64,000 nucleotides of DNA from positions 54,081,954 through 54,145,953 of the forward strand of contig NC_080695.1 in assembly GCF_030445035.2 (NCBI RefSeq), written 5' to 3'. The translations under genes were made by a program, and so were the position numbers. A model generated the notes under the pieces. It saw only the letters and a list, made by a program, of their open reading frames with translations. It had not been told where the DNA came from and searched no databases. The stretch is from Dasypus novemcinctus. Lineage: Eukaryota; Chordata; Mammalia; Cingulata; Dasypodidae. This document shows, in pieces, positions 1 to 10,204 of this stretch (the first letter of the stretch is position 1; each line of letters starts with the position of its first letter).

Positions 1-169
1 TCGCCCTGGCATACAGCTCTCCCAGGAATTGTTGGGTGGGGATCGCTGGAAGGAAAATCTCTAGATGGGGGGTGGGGGAATCAAGGACAGGGCCCGTTAT
101 TTAATCCTCCTTGGAGGGTTTTCACTGCGGAGTAACAGGTCTTACTGAGAGTAGGAGAAGCATCGAGCA

Positions 170-367
170 TCAGAGAAGAGGCGCACACAGGGGCCACTTC
201 TGCGCCAGGCCCCGTGCTAACCGCTCTCTAGACTGAGCCCAGCGGCCCTAGGAGGTCGGGTTATGTCCTCATTCTACAGATGAGGCACCTGAGGTGCCAA
301 AGGCAACTCGCCAATGTCCCAGGGCTGGGAATTGCCCAGCGCCGATTTTGAACCCAGTCTAGAATAC
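170..367 (-). repeat. MIR SINE fragment
   Basis: The stretch cattctacagatgaggcacc followed by ggcaactcgcc and tttgaacccagtctag is the minus-strand core of the old mammalian MIR element. It is heavily diverged and is cut at its right end by the LTR inserted at 368. Bases 1-169 show nothing I can classify. Confidence 0.7.
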
Positions 368-824
368 TGTAGCAGTTGGATATAATTGATGAATTCCAAA
401 AAGAAATATCGGATTATGCTTGTAATCTGATCTGCACCTGGGCATGACTGAGTTATGATTAGGGCGTTGCGTGGGTGGGGACTCACTGATAAAAGACTTG
501 GTGAAGAACAGAGTTGGGGATTTCTGATGTTACAGTTTGATGCTGAAGACCCAGGATGTCAGCACCCAGAGGAAGGAGAAGCCTGCCCCAGGAAGGAAGG
601 ACCCTTGAACCCAGAGAGAAGCCAGTCCCAGGAACGTAGGAACCCAGGAAGCCTGAACCCTCGCAGCCATCGGCAGCCATCTTGCCCCAAATAGACTTTG
701 GTGAGGGAAGTAACTCAAGCTTTATGGCCTGGTATCTGTACCTCCTACACCACATAAACACCCTTTATAAAAACCAACCCGTTTCTGGTAGTTTGCATCA
801 GCACCCCTCTGGCTGACTAATACA
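368..824 (+). mobile_element. Solo LTR (xenarthran MaLR/ERVL-like) with 5-bp target duplication
   Basis: This 457-bp unit begins tgtagcagttgg and ends ctgactaataca, so it has retroviral TG...CA termini. It is flanked by a perfect 5-bp duplication, aatac, at 363-367 and 825-829. The 3' end (tttctggtagtttgcatcagcac...gactaata) is homologous to the reverse complement of the left end of the LTR at 21274-21881. A 5-bp duplication is usual for ERVL/MaLR elements. No internal retroviral sequence remains, so this is a solo LTR left by recombination. The family name is inferred. Confidence 0.8.
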
Positions 825-1194
825 AATACCCACTACATAACTGCCCTTCTCGACCTAAAAGTCCTCCTTTCCGAAGCTCCGGTGGGGAGTGACAGACGTG
901 GAGAGCACATGAGGCCCTCTCTGTCTCTGTATAACAGAAGGGTGGCAGGTCCTTGTAACAGCACCCCCTGCACCTAGCTGGAAAACAAGGAGAGCAGGAG
1001 ACCATTCTCCTTCTGCAGTGAGGGTAGGAGTCATCTCAGGAATGTTCTGGAGCACACACAAGGGTCTGCAGAAGACAGAAAAGCTCCTGGGTCATCTCTG
1101 CCCCCTCCCACCCCCACCCTTTCCACTGCCTCCTGCAAAGGACAGCCCTGCTGTAACATCTGCATTTTTGTAGTGGGCTGCCGTGGAGCCAATG
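825..1194. other. Unclassified single-copy-looking sequence
   Basis: I see no recognisable repeat, long conserved-looking ORF or RNA gene in this stretch. Short ORFs here show no protein-like composition. Confidence 0.4.
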
Positions 1195-1561
1195 GTTATC
1201 GAGCACCCAATAAGTGTCAGGCAGTGTCCTGAGTGCTCCACCTCTATTTAATCCCCACTAAAACTGTGTGGCAGAGCTACCATTATTGTCCCCATTTGCA
1301 GATGAGGAAACCAAGGCACAGTGGAGTTGAAATAACTTGTCACATTCACCCTGCTGGGAGGTGATGGAACCTGGATTGGCTGTCAGGGCTGCTCAGACTT
1401 CTGGTCAAATAGATTTGGATTCAAATGTTGGCATCTCCACTGACAACCTGGAGAGCTCAGGCAAGCTATCGAACCACTCTGAGCCTCAGTTTCCTCTTCT
1501 GTAGTGTGGAACTAGCAGTTCTTGCTCCAATGGGGTATTATAAAGATAAAAATGAACACAT
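1195..1561. repeat. Two MIR fragments, minus then plus
   Basis: Bases 1195-1395 read as minus-strand MIR (ccccatttgcagatgaggaa, then caaggcacagtgg and ataacttgtcac). Bases 1400-1561 read as plus-strand MIR (ttggattcaaatg, gcctcagtttcctcttctg, tattataaagataaa). The head-to-head pair probably reflects two independent ancient insertions. Confidence 0.7.
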
Positions 1562-1918
1562 GGGAAAGGGACGTGGCTCAGGTGATTTGGCTTCTGTCTA
1601 CCACATGGGAGGTCCAGTGTTCAATTCCTGGGGCCTCCTGGTGAAGGCAAACTGGCCCTAGTGAAGAGCTGGTGCAGCAAGATGACGCAACAAGGAAAAG
1701 AGACACAGAGGGGAGACAATGAGACACACAGCAGGCCAGGGAGCTGAGGTGGCGCAAGAGGCTGAGCTCCTCCTTCCCACTCGGGAAGGTTCCCAGTGCC
1801 ACCTAAAGAGAATACAAGCAGACAAAGAAGAACACACAGAGAATGGACGCAGAGAGCAGACAACCGGGGTGGGGGAGTGGGAGGAGAGAAATAAATCTTA
1901 AAAAAACACACAAAAAAC
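1562..1918 (+). mobile_element. DAS-type SINE (older subfamily)
   Basis: A tRNA-like head (gggaaagggacgtggctcag, then ccacatgggaggtcc and gttcaattcctggggcctcc) precedes a body containing gcagcaagatgacgcaacaa and gagaatggacgcagagagca, and ends in ataaatcttaaaaaaacaca. The body includes the ggtggcgcaagaggctgagc block that is also present at 53384-53859 and 42031-42583. That block separates this older subfamily from the commoner copies in the window. Confidence 0.88.
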
Positions 1919-1924
1919 CAATAT

Positions 1925-1969
1925 GTGCTCTTTATTCACTCAACTGTTTATTGAGTGAATAAAGAGCAC
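1925..1969. repeat. Perfect 19-bp inverted repeat, 7-nt loop
   Basis: Gtgctctttattcactcaa at 1925-1943 is the exact reverse complement of ttgagtgaataaagagcac at 1951-1969, with a loop of ctgttta. The right arm resembles the 3' end of L2/MIR elements (attgagtgaat...). It lies immediately after the A-rich tail of the SINE ending near 1918. Confidence 0.9.
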
Positions 1970-2480
1970 AACTATCCACTATGTGCCAGGCAATGGGAGG
2001 TACCTGCAAACAAAGCTTTGGCACTGCCCGGTCCAGTGGGGAGGCGCCCGGCGCCTTCACAGGGGCCCCGCAGGGCAGGTACTATTACTGCACCACTTCA
2101 TAGGTGCGGCAAAGGGGTCGCGCAAGCCTCATCACCCTTTCCATCTTTCTAGGAAGTGGCGGGACCTCGATCGGTCCCTGGAGCCCAACTTCCTGGGTTC
2201 AAACCCTACTGTCGCCATTTATTTGCTGAGCGAGTTCCTTTAACTGAAACCCATCCTCCCCGTGGGTCCCCTTGGGCCGGGATGCCCTATTCAGGAGGTC
2301 GTGGAGAAATAAGAAGCCCCAACATTTAGGAGGCAGGTTTTGGCCCCAGCACGCGTCCTAGCGCTCACAGAAACCCTAGGAGGCACGTCCTGTTTTTAGT
2401 CCCTTTTCAAAGACGTGGGAACTGGAGCCCAGAGAGGGTAAGGAACTTGCCCAAGGGCGCTGAGCGCCGAGGCAGGGCGA
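1970..2480. repeat. MIR/L2 fragments
   Basis: The stretch near 1978-1992 (actatgtgccaggcaatg) and the minus-strand MIR core at 2300-2480 (ggaactggagcccagagagggtaaggaacttgcccaagg, quoted in part) are recognisable. A plus-strand MIR-like piece (cctgggttcaaaccctactg) lies near 2190-2215. All are strongly diverged. Confidence 0.55.
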
Positions 2481-3250
2481 CCGCAAAGCCCTGGCTCTGA
2501 CCCGCGTGGCCGCGGAGGGAAAGGCTCACCGGCCAGCGCGGGGTTACCGGGTGCGCTGGTCGCTGCCCCCAGCGCAGGGCGAGGCGCCGGGGTGCGGCCT
2601 GGGCGCCCTCTTCCCGAGCTTTCTCAGCTTGCGCAGGTGGGGTCCGCGCTCCGCAGTGCCAGGCTGGAGCCGAGGCCTCGCGCGCGACTCCTGGGCTCCT
2701 CCCCCGACCCTCGCGCCCCCCACCCGGCCCCTCCCCTCCCGGTTGCTCTCGCTGCCACTCCACGGCCGCCACCCGCGCCGGGCACCCAGCCGCGCGGCGC
2801 CGCACTCTCCCCATCCATCCCTTCGAGCCGCCGGGGAGGGGCTCGGCCAAGGCGCCCCGGGGAGCGGACCTCACCTGCCAGCCCGCCCGGGCGGCCCCTG
2901 CGCTGCGCTCCCGCCGCCTCCGCGTCGGCTCGGCCCGGGGGCGCGACCACGGCCGCCCGGGGCAACCCGCAGGCCGCGCGCTCTAGCGCCGGAGGCGGAC
3001 TTCCTGCTGGAGGACGATTGCTTTCTTCTTGGAGTGGAGCCGAGTTCCTGGGAGAGCTCGGTCACCGCACCTGCTGCCATCCTGGACCTCTGTTCAGGGC
3101 CCCGAGTTTAAGCTCATTCTTTCCTTGCAGCGAGCAAACCTGCCAAGGGCCCACCAGGTGCCAGGCGCCGGCTCGGAAGCTGCGCGGACTCGGAGGACCC
3201 CAGAGGCGCCCGGGCGAGGAAACTAGCCATATGGGCTATGGGGCGCTTGA
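2440..3250. promoter_or_regulatory. CpG island 1, candidate promoter
   Basis: This stretch is very GC-rich and dense in CpG (for example gcgcgcgactcc, ggcgcgctc-like runs, gccgcgcggcgcc), in sharp contrast to flanking sequence. No TATA box is evident, as is usual for CpG-island promoters. On the minus strand an ATG at 3080 opens a 206-nt coding segment that runs to a strong splice donor. On the plus strand ttctttccttgcag ending at 3130 would be a good acceptor. Which strand is transcribed cannot be decided from sequence alone. Confidence 0.65.
2875..3080 (-). CDS. Possible first coding exon in CpG island 1 (unidentified)
   Basis: Reading on the minus strand, an ATG at 3080-3078 in good context (A at -3, G at +4) opens 68 codons that reach ggcag|gtgagg, a near-perfect splice donor with the exon ending at 2875. 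The predicted peptide begins MAAGAVTELSQELG and becomes Arg/Gly/Pro/Ser-rich, which GC-rich DNA can also give by chance. I recognise no protein family. The matching acceptor would lie at lower coordinates, possibly outside the window. It could equally be a non-coding exon or nothing. Confidence 0.22.
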
Positions 3251-3339
3251 AATGTGGCTCCAGCGGGCTGGGACATTTGAAAGACTAAGGAGGAAAAAAA
3301 AAAAGCAAAGTATTTTATTAAAAGGCAGGAACTTCTAAG

Positions 3340-3775
3340 GTGTCCCTAAGCACACCTTCCGGCTCTCGGTTCCAGAATGTATTTAGCCCTTCCTTCCTTC
3401 CAGAAACACTTGGGGAACAGCTAGTGTGCACCCGGCGTGTGCTAGATGCGGGCGAATGGAGTGGTGAGCAAAATCACACTCTTAGTGGCCTCACGGAGCC
3501 GACTCTCAGGTCAGATGAAGGAGGCTAGTAAAGAAAACGTGCAGTGGTGAAAATACAATTGTGCTCATTGCAGCAGAAGGGGTACAAGGTACTGTGAGAA
3601 TTTATAACTGGGGAGATTTGCACAAGGTCAAGGAAAATTTCCCTAAGGAAATGATGCTTCAGCTGATATCTGAGTCAGGCTTAATCTGGGAGGAGAAGAG
3701 GGGAAGCACCGGCAGCAGGAACAGCCAGTGAAACGCCCTGTGGCAGCAGGTCACATGGAAAACCTGAATTTATGG
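3340..3775 (-). repeat. L2 LINE fragment
   Basis: Motifs typical of the reverse complement of the L2 3' region occur in order: gcaccc...gtgtgctagatgc, gtggtgagcaaaatcacac, agtggcctcacggag, gaggagaagagg and caggaacagccagtg. The copy is degraded and uninterrupted. Confidence 0.6.
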
Positions 3776-4830
3776 TAACAGATATATATAAAAAACATAA
3801 AGTTTCCCATTTTAGCCACTTTTAAGTGTACAGGGCAGAGGCATTAATAACGTTTACAACATTGTGCCACTATCCATTACCAAAACTTTTTCACCATCCT
3901 GAACAGAAACTCTGTTCCCATTGAGCAATAACTCCCCGTTGTCCCCTCTTCCCGGCCTCTGGTAACCTCTAATCTACTCTCTCTATCTATGGACTTACTG
4001 TCTCTAGATATTTTGTATGAGCGGAATCATACAATATTTGTCCTTTTATATCTGACTTATTTCACTGAACATATTGTCTTTAAGATTCATCTACTTTGTA
4101 GCATTTATCAGAAATTCATTCCTTTTCATTGCTGCGTAATATTCCATGGACTTGATATACCATTCATCTGTTGATGGACACATTTGGGGAGCTTCCACCT
4201 TTTGGCTATTGTGAAAATGCTGCTATGAACATTGGCATACAACAATCTGTTAGAGTTCCGGCTTTCAATTCATCTGGGTACGTACCTATAAGTGAAATTG
4301 ACAGATAATATGGTAATTGTATGTTAAACTTTTTTTTTTTAAAGATTTATTTATTTATTTAATTCCCCTCCCCTGATTGTCTGTTTTCTGTGTCTTTTTG
4401 CTGCGTCTTGTTTCTTTGTCCGCTTCTGTTGTCGTCAGGGGCACGGGAAGTGTGGGTGGCGCCATTCCTGGGCAGGCTGCACTTTCTCTTGCGCTGGGCG
4501 GCTCTCCTTTCGAGGTGCACTCCTTGCGTGTGGGGCTCCCCTACGCGGGGGACACCCCTGCGTGGCACGGCACTCCTTGCACGCATCAGCGCTGCACATG
4601 GCCAGTTCCACACAGGTCAAGGAGGCCCGGGGTTTGAACCGCGGACCTCCCATATGGTAGACGGACGCCCTAACCACTGGGCCAAAGTCCGTTTCAGCAG
4701 CTACACCATTTTATCTTCACACCAGCAATGCAGGAGGCTTCCCAGTCTCCACATCCTTGCCAACACCTGTTAGTTTTCATTTTTTGAATGAAACATTCCG
4801 GTGGCTGTATGAATTTATTTTATATAGTGC
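3776..4830 (-). repeat. Old L1 (L1M-type) 3' region, minus strand
   Basis: This is the classic minus-strand L1M tail: cattttagccacttttaagtg, then ccaaaactttttcaccatcc, cggaatcatacaatatttg, attccatggacttgatatac and tgttgatggacacatttggg. It is split by a DAS SINE at 4330-4695 and resumes with gctacaccattttatcttcacaccagcaatg. No coding capacity is visible. Confidence 0.85.
4330..4695 (-). mobile_element. DAS SINE
   Basis: Poly(T) and aaagatttatttatt at the left and ccactgggccaaagtccgtttc at the right show a minus-strand DAS SINE. The B-box region reads ggtttgaaccgcgg. It interrupts the old L1 at 3776-4830, so it is younger than that L1. Confidence 0.92.
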
Positions 4831-4949
4831 AGTTCTCTGCCCAGCTGAATTTTTCTGCTTCATGAATAGAATCAACAATGACGACAACTGTCAACATGTA
4901 CTGAAAAGTTAATTAATTATTTAATTAACAGAGTGATTAAGTTATAAGC

Positions 4950-5190
4950 ACTTTTTAAGGGATTCTAAAACCAAGCTACTCAGGTTCAAATCCCAGCTCT
5001 GCAGGTCCTTGCTAACTTCATAATCTTAAATAAATTAAGGAATTTCTGTGCCTCAGCTTTCTGACCTGTAAAATGAGGACCTTCCACATCGGACTGTTGG
5101 GAGGATTAAATGAGTTAATATATGTAAAGTACTTAGAAGAGTACTTAATGCCTAGTAAGGGCTATACAAGTGCTTGTTACGTACAATAAA
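4950..5190 (+). repeat. MIR SINE fragment
   Basis: The motifs caggttcaaatcccagctctg, gtgcctcagctttctgacct, gtaaaatgagg and ggattaaatgagttaatat follow the MIR order on the plus strand. Confidence 0.8.
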
Positions 5191-5261
5191 CGTAAGTTAC
5201 ATGCCGGTAACTGTGCTAACCACTTTATATGTCCATGATGTATTGCAAATCAACCAAAATT

Positions 5262-5715
5262 CTTCCTCTCCCTGTAAGCATAACCCTTTGCAATGTGAGC
5301 TTGCAGCTCCTCCCATCAAGAGGTGGCGTCTATTTTTCTACCCCTTGAAGCTGGGCTTGGTCATGTGACTTGTTTGGCCAATGGGACATCAGCATATTTG
5401 TGGAGCTGCAAGCAGAGGTTTATAAAGTACTTGTGCACTGGGGTTTGCCCTCCCTTGCTACTGGGACCCTCCCACCGTCATGTGCACAAGCCTGGGCTAG
5501 CTTCCCAGAGGTAAAAGGGTATGGGGAGAGAGGCCGCAGCTGTCCCAGCTGAGACCCCATGTGAGGGCGAAGCCATCCTAGACCATCCCTCCCCTACTGC
5601 CCAGACCAAAGGAACCACCCAGTTAACCCACTGAATTTTAGAAATATTAAATGTTTTTTGGTTTTAACTAAAGGTTGGGGTGATTTGTTACACAGCAAAA
5701 GCTAACTGATACAAT
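5262..5715 (+). mobile_element. MLT1-type MaLR LTR
   Basis: Sequence such as ccccttgaagctgggcttgg, catgtgacttgtttggccaa, tgggacatcagc, gccatcctagacc and, at the end, ggggtgatttgttacacagc followed by aaaagctaactgataca is characteristic of ancient MLT1 LTRs. The 5' edge is approximate. Confidence 0.75.
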
Positions 5716-6157
5716 GCATTATCTCATTAAAGTCGCTCTTAAACAACCTTGTAAAATAAACGTTATTATTCCCACCTGACAGATGAGGAACCAGACGCTC
5801 TCTAAGGGACTTGTTCTAGTCACACAGTTAAAGTGGTGCTGGAAACAGCGCTGGCACTGCCTAATTCCAGGTGTGCGCTGGCTCCAGTAGAGCTGGAGCC
5901 ATCTCCTCCCCCGTGGTTTGAGAAGATGTTCAGGAGAGGTGTTAAATGACCTTGGCTCCCATATGAGACTGAGGACTCTTCCCTTTCAGTCCTTCCAGTC
6001 CCCAGTCAAAGAGAAAAATCTCATACTGGTGTTGACGGGTCTTTAACACATTTCTACTGTTCTACTACTCCCCCTGTTAATGAAGATAGTGCAAGCCTTG
6101 AGCTCTCTCAGTCTTCACAGGAAAGGCCTGGCCTGACGTTTTCCCCCAACGTTTTAT
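5716..6157 (-). repeat. MIR fragment plus unclassified sequence
   Basis: Bases 5716-5880 show minus-strand MIR (ttattattcccacctgacag, atgaggaaccagacgc, cagttaaagtgg). From about 5880 to 6157 I see no recognisable element. Confidence 0.55.
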
Positions 6158-6595
6158 TTTATTATTTTTTTATTTTTAAAATTTATTTATTTATTTGTTT
6201 ATTTCTCTCCCCTTCCCCCCGACCCCGGTTGTCTGTTTCTGTGCCTATTTGCTGCATTTTCTTTGTCTGCTTCTGTTGTCAGCGGCATGAGAATCTGTGT
6301 TTCTTTTGGCTGCGTCATCTTGTTGTGTCAGCTCTCCGCGTGGGCGGCACCATTCCTGGGCAGGCTGCACTTTCTTTGGCGCTGGGTGGCTCTCCTTACG
6401 GGGCGCATTCCTTGCACGTGGGGCTTCCCTTCGCGGGGGACACCCCTGCGTGACAGGGCACTCCTTGCGCGCATCAGCACTGCGCATGGGCCAGCTCCAC
6501 ACGGGTCAAGGAGGCCCGGGGTTTGAACCACGGACCTCCCATGTGGTAGACGGACGCCCTGACCACTGGGCCAAGTCTGCTTCCCGCCCCGCCCC
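6158..6595 (-). mobile_element. DAS SINE with target duplication
   Basis: This minus-strand DAS SINE has a T-rich left end and a right end of ccactgggccaagtctgcttcc. The flanking duplication is cccaacgttttat at 6145-6157 and cccaatgttttat at 6596-6608, with one mismatch. The extra gcccc-rich bases at the right are at the element's tRNA-head edge. Confidence 0.92.
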
Positions 6596-6599
6596 CCCA

Positions 6600-6870
6600 A
6601 TGTTTTATGACGAACATTTATATACAACCAGGAAAGATGAGAGAATTTTACAATAATCATCTGTAAAAATAACATTTTACTATGACTAGTTCTTATTTTG
6701 GTGACACATAGAGCTCATAGCCCTTTTGAGGGCACAGTTCAGCAATATTCGTGACATTGACAATGCTGTGTTGCCATCACCACCGTCCATTACCAAAAAG
6801 TCTTCATCACCCCAAACAGCAACTCTGCACCCATTGAATAACAGCTCCCTCTTCCCTCCCCCGTTCCACA
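6600..6870 (-). repeat. Old L1 (L1M-type) fragment
   Basis: The motifs catagcccttttgagggcac, attcgtgacattgacaatgc, gttgccatcaccaccgtcc and aaagtcttcatcacccc match a minus-strand L1M 3' region. It is the target of the SINE at 6158-6595. Confidence 0.7.
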
Positions 6871-7388
6871 GGGCATGACTGAGAGCAGCATGTCCACCTG
6901 TTGAATTCAATCTGCAGCCCCTTCCTCCTCTCCCAGATGTTGGGGAGGTCGGCTGATGGGCATCTGTGTGGGCTGATGGGGGCTGACATGGCTGGTTCAA
7001 AGCCCCAACCCCCAGTGGCCTGGTTGGTCATTCTGATTGGTGGCCAGTCCCCACCCTAAGGCTGCAGGTGTGACTGACCCCACCCTCTACCAATCAGGTG
7101 TGGTCCTGGGTCCACCAGGAAGAACAGAAAAGACTCCTATCATAGGAAATCCCAAAGAGTCAGTGGTTGCTTCTCCAGGAACTGGGGACAAAGACCAGCC
7201 AACTTCTTCATTGTACTACAGTTCTGATATTAAAATTAAAGAGGAAAATAAAAAGAGCTTAGTTAGGTTTTCTAATAAGACAATCCATTTTTTAAAAATA
7301 CATTAAACAAGTAACAGGAAACCAGTCACTTGCACCTGGCAAATAGTGGTGATGGAAGAGTGGGAGCTACCAGGATATTGAAGTAACA
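6871..7388. other. Unclassified sequence
   Basis: No recognisable repeat is seen. Ggttggtcattctgattggt near 7020 and caccctctaccaatcagg near 7080 contain inverted CCAAT-type motifs and might be remnants of an LTR, but the evidence is weak. Confidence 0.3.
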
Positions 7389-7856
7389 TATTGGGGCAGC
7401 TTAGTGTAGTGACAGGGGGAAGGCGGCTGAGGCCCAGCAGACCGCATGGCCCATGAGATCCCGCCCGGAAACCTCCTGAGGGATCCTATGAGACCCTGGC
7501 CCTGAGAATAATCCCGTTCGGGGTCAAGGGAAAGCCCCGGATACCCCAAAAAGACCTCACCATTGGCCCCTGAAAACTGGCAGGTGGGCCAACCATTGAA
7601 AACCGCAAACAGCTGGAGCCCCGCCCCGGCATTGTGAAGGGGAAGGAGGAAAGACTTTACAGAGCCGGAGCTGGGGCCCCACCTGCACAACCTGCTCTGC
7701 AGTCTGCCCGAGGTCGGTGCCTCCCACTGCGTACTTCTCTCCTTTTCTTGTTTCCTCATAACCTCCCTTGCCTGCCCTGTGGCGTGTCCTTAAAATTCTT
7801 TCACTTGACATAAGCCAAGAACCTAGAAGCCCAGAACCCAGAGCCAGCCGATAACA
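7389..7856 (+). mobile_element. Class I-like ERV LTR
   Basis: Its U3 contains ggcccatgagatcccgcccg, ggaaagccccgga and accattggcccc, each with a homologous counterpart in the LTR at 25199-25656 and, more distantly, at 19783-20285 on the opposite strand. The end agccaagaacctagaa...gataaca also matches the LTR end at 19783. No polyadenylation hexamer is intact and no clear target duplication was found. Confidence 0.65.
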
Positions 7857-8129
7857 GCAGGGTTCGGTTTTGCAGCAGGAAGACGTTTTCTCTTCCAAAC
7901 ATGGTCCATGCCAGAAGCCTTGCAGAGAAAGGAATCAGAATCCATCTCCCCGCTTTAGAGTAGGGTTCATCCCAAACCTAACAAGGCAAAAATGGACTCC
8001 CAACGAGCCGCCCTTGCACCAGCTCTGCCAACAACCTCCCCTCTGAGGAAATGCAGCCCCAGCCTTCCAGTTGGTTTGGCAGGTCAGGAATCTCAGGAGA
8101 ATCTTTGGCACCGCTCCTATTTTCACACC
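7857..8129. other. Unclassified sequence
   Basis: Nothing recognisable is seen between the ERV LTR and the L2 element. Confidence 0.3.
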
Positions 8130-8905
8130 TCATGTCTGCTCTGCCTGCAAATCTTGTTGGTTCCATCTGCAAAGCATGTCCCAAGTCTGAGCACTTCTCA
8201 CCGTCCCCACTGCCACCTCCCCCGCCCAGGCCACCGTCATCTTTTGGCCATTGCGCTGGCCTCTTCGTGGTCTCCCCACCTCTGTCCTTGCCCTCCACAG
8301 CCTGTTCTCAGCTCAGCAGCCCGCGTGCTGCTGTTAACAGCCCTAGTCAGATCACGACCCTCTTCTGCCCACATTGCCCCCAAATCCCTCCAGTGGCTCC
8401 TAAATCACCTGGAGTAAGAGCCACGGTCCCTGAGGTCTGCCCCCATCGCCCCTCTGACCTCATCCCCTGCTGCCCGCAGTTTGCCCACCCAGATCCGCCA
8501 CACCCGCCTTTCTCCTGCCAATCACCACAGCTGCCTCAAGGCTTCTGCAATGGCTGTTCCCTGCAGCCGGCTTCCCTGGGAAAGCTACATTCCCCACACC
8601 CTCCTCTCTTTCAGGTGGGACTCCCATAGCACCCTTTTCAGTGGGGTCTTCCTAATCATTAGCTATACCTTGCTACCCGCTTCCCCCAGGTGCTCGCTAT
8701 CCCTTCTCCTGCTTCATCTCCCCCCAAGCACTCACCCCCATCCCATACATTGTGTTTGCAGGTATGGCTTGTCTGCCTCCTCCACTCGAAGGGAAGCTCT
8801 CCGAGGGCAGGGACCTCCATCTCCTCAGTTCTTTGCTGAGCCCCCAGTGCCTGGGACAGTCCCTGGCACAAAGTAGGTGCTCAGCACTTGTTGAGTGAAC
8901 ACAGC
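8130..8905 (+). repeat. L2 LINE 3' end
   Basis: The order aaatccctccagtggctcct, cctcaaggcttctgcaatgg, ctgttccctgc, cgagggcagggac and ccctggcacaaagtaggtgc, ending cacttgttgagtgaac, is the canonical L2 3' region on the plus strand. The ORFs spanning it are accidental. Confidence 0.85.
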
Positions 8906-8965
8906 CACTGGGGGCTAGGAGCGAGAGAGGAGAAGGGAACAGAACAACCCGGCACATTCAGTGGG

Positions 8966-9457
8966 ACCCTTTCCTCAGGTGCTGCTCAGGTGCTCCGTTC
9001 CCCCAAGGAGGCTAAGGCCGTGTGAGTGAGGCCCCATGACGTCGGGCCACAGCCCCCGCCCGCAGCCTCCTGCCAGCACTCGCCCACACCACAGCCTTCA
9101 TCTCCAAGCTCGCCTGCCTCTCCTCGGTCCTCGTTCTCCACAGCAACGGGGTCACCGTCACGGAGGGTAAGGTGCGTGCCCTCGTTAAAGCTGGTGAAAA
9201 CATCGAACCTTTCTGGCCCGCTTGTGCAAAGGCCCTGGCCAATGCCAGTGCCGGGAGCCTCGTCTTCAAGGTAGGGGCTGGGGGAGCTGCTCCCGCAGGA
9301 GGTCCTGCCCCCCGCACCTCTGCTGCCTCAGCTGAGGAGAAGAAAGCGGAGGCAAAGGACAAGAATCGGAGGCATCTGATGACACGGGCTTTGGTCCTAT
9401 TGATGAAAACCCTCCTGTAATGTGTTCAGTGAAAAGCTGAACTCATTAAAAAAAATC
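8966..9457 (+). pseudogene. RPLP1: RPLP1 processed pseudogene (60S acidic ribosomal protein P1)
   Basis: This is a retrocopy of the mRNA for RPLP1, a small acidic stalk protein of the large ribosomal subunit. It starts in the 5'UTR (ccctttcctcaggtgctgc). The normal ATG position at 9091-9093 reads ACA, so the start codon is lost. The reading frame then gives recognisable RPLP1 sequence: VTVTEGKVRALVKAG near residue 20, EPFWPACAKALAN, an Ala/Gly/Pro-rich hinge, and SAEEKKAEAKDK. A one-base indel near 9365-9372 shifts the acidic C-terminal tail (the GFGLFD-type end) out of frame. An AATAAA-like signal has decayed to cagtgaaaagctg, and an A-tract ends at 9456. Tcagtgggacc before the copy and tcagtgagggtcc after it look like a diverged target duplication. 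It is intronless and broken, so not a functional gene. Confidence 0.93.
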
Positions 9458-9680
9458 AGTGAGGGTCCTTCAGCCCTCTTATTGTTTCCTCACCACCATC
9501 TTCATCTTTGTTACTAGACCCCCTTCTTTACATGTGTGCACATGGCTTTACAGTTTGCAAAGCACTTTCACATCTGTTATCACATACCACATGAGAGAGA
9601 GAGTGGACTTAGTGCTTTCCCCCACCCCAAGTCAAGGGACATGGTGAGGATCGAGTTCCTCGGCAGTTGTTCGACTATAT

Positions 9681-10144
9681 TGTTGGGGTTTGAATCATGT
9701 ACCCCATAAAAGGCATGTTAGAGCCCCAACCCCTGCCCTGTGGGTGTGAACCCATTTGTGAATTGGTCCTTGACGATGTTCTTAGTTAAGGAGGGCCCAC
9801 ACTGCAGGAGGGTGCTTTCATCCAACGTGGAGGGTGTCCTGGTCAGCAGAGGAAATTGGACACAGAAGAAGAGCAGCCAGACGCTGGAGTCAGCAGAACC
9901 CTGAAGAGAAAGGAGAAGACGCTGCCATGTCCATTGCCATGTGACAGAGGAGCCGAGGAACCCCAAGATGGTCAGCCAGTCGATGATTCTCAAACTCCAA
10001 ATGCCACGCTCCCCAGCGGCTCGTCCAACCACCCTGGGAGGAAGAAGCCTTCCAGCCACTGAAACCACAAGCCAAGAAATTCCTGTTGTTAAGCCAACAC
10101 ATTGTATGCTGTTGGCGTTAGCAGCTAGGAAACTTAAACACACA
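9681..10144 (+). mobile_element. MaLR-type LTR (MLT1-like)
   Basis: Tgttggggtttgaatcatgt, accccataaaaggcatgtta, ctgtgggtgtgaacccattt, gatgttcttagttaagg, ccatgtgacagaggagcc and, at the end, attcctgttgttaagcc with aggaaacttaaaca are typical of MaLR LTRs. No clear target duplication was seen. Bases 9458-9680 hold nothing I recognise. Confidence 0.75.
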
Positions 10145-10204
10145 TCTTCTGACTCTGGGTCCAGTCATGTTTACCCCAGGAAGAAAAGCTGTGTGTACCA
10201 TGAC

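Noticed and set aside
2506-3338. Long plus-strand ORFs (201 and 248 codons) in CpG island 1
   Set aside because: High GC removes stop codons in all frames; several overlapping frames on both strands are equally long and the peptides are Arg/Pro/Gly-rich without conserved motifs.
4377-4773. ORFs repeating similar peptides at many sites (for example CVILLCQLS and GRLHFL stretches)
   Set aside because: These are translations of the DAS SINE body and recur wherever the SINE occurs; they do not represent a gene family.
9172-9420. Intact small RPLP1-like ORF (82 codons)
   Set aside because: It begins at an internal Met, lacks the N-terminus and has a frameshifted tail; flanks and A-tract show a processed pseudogene.
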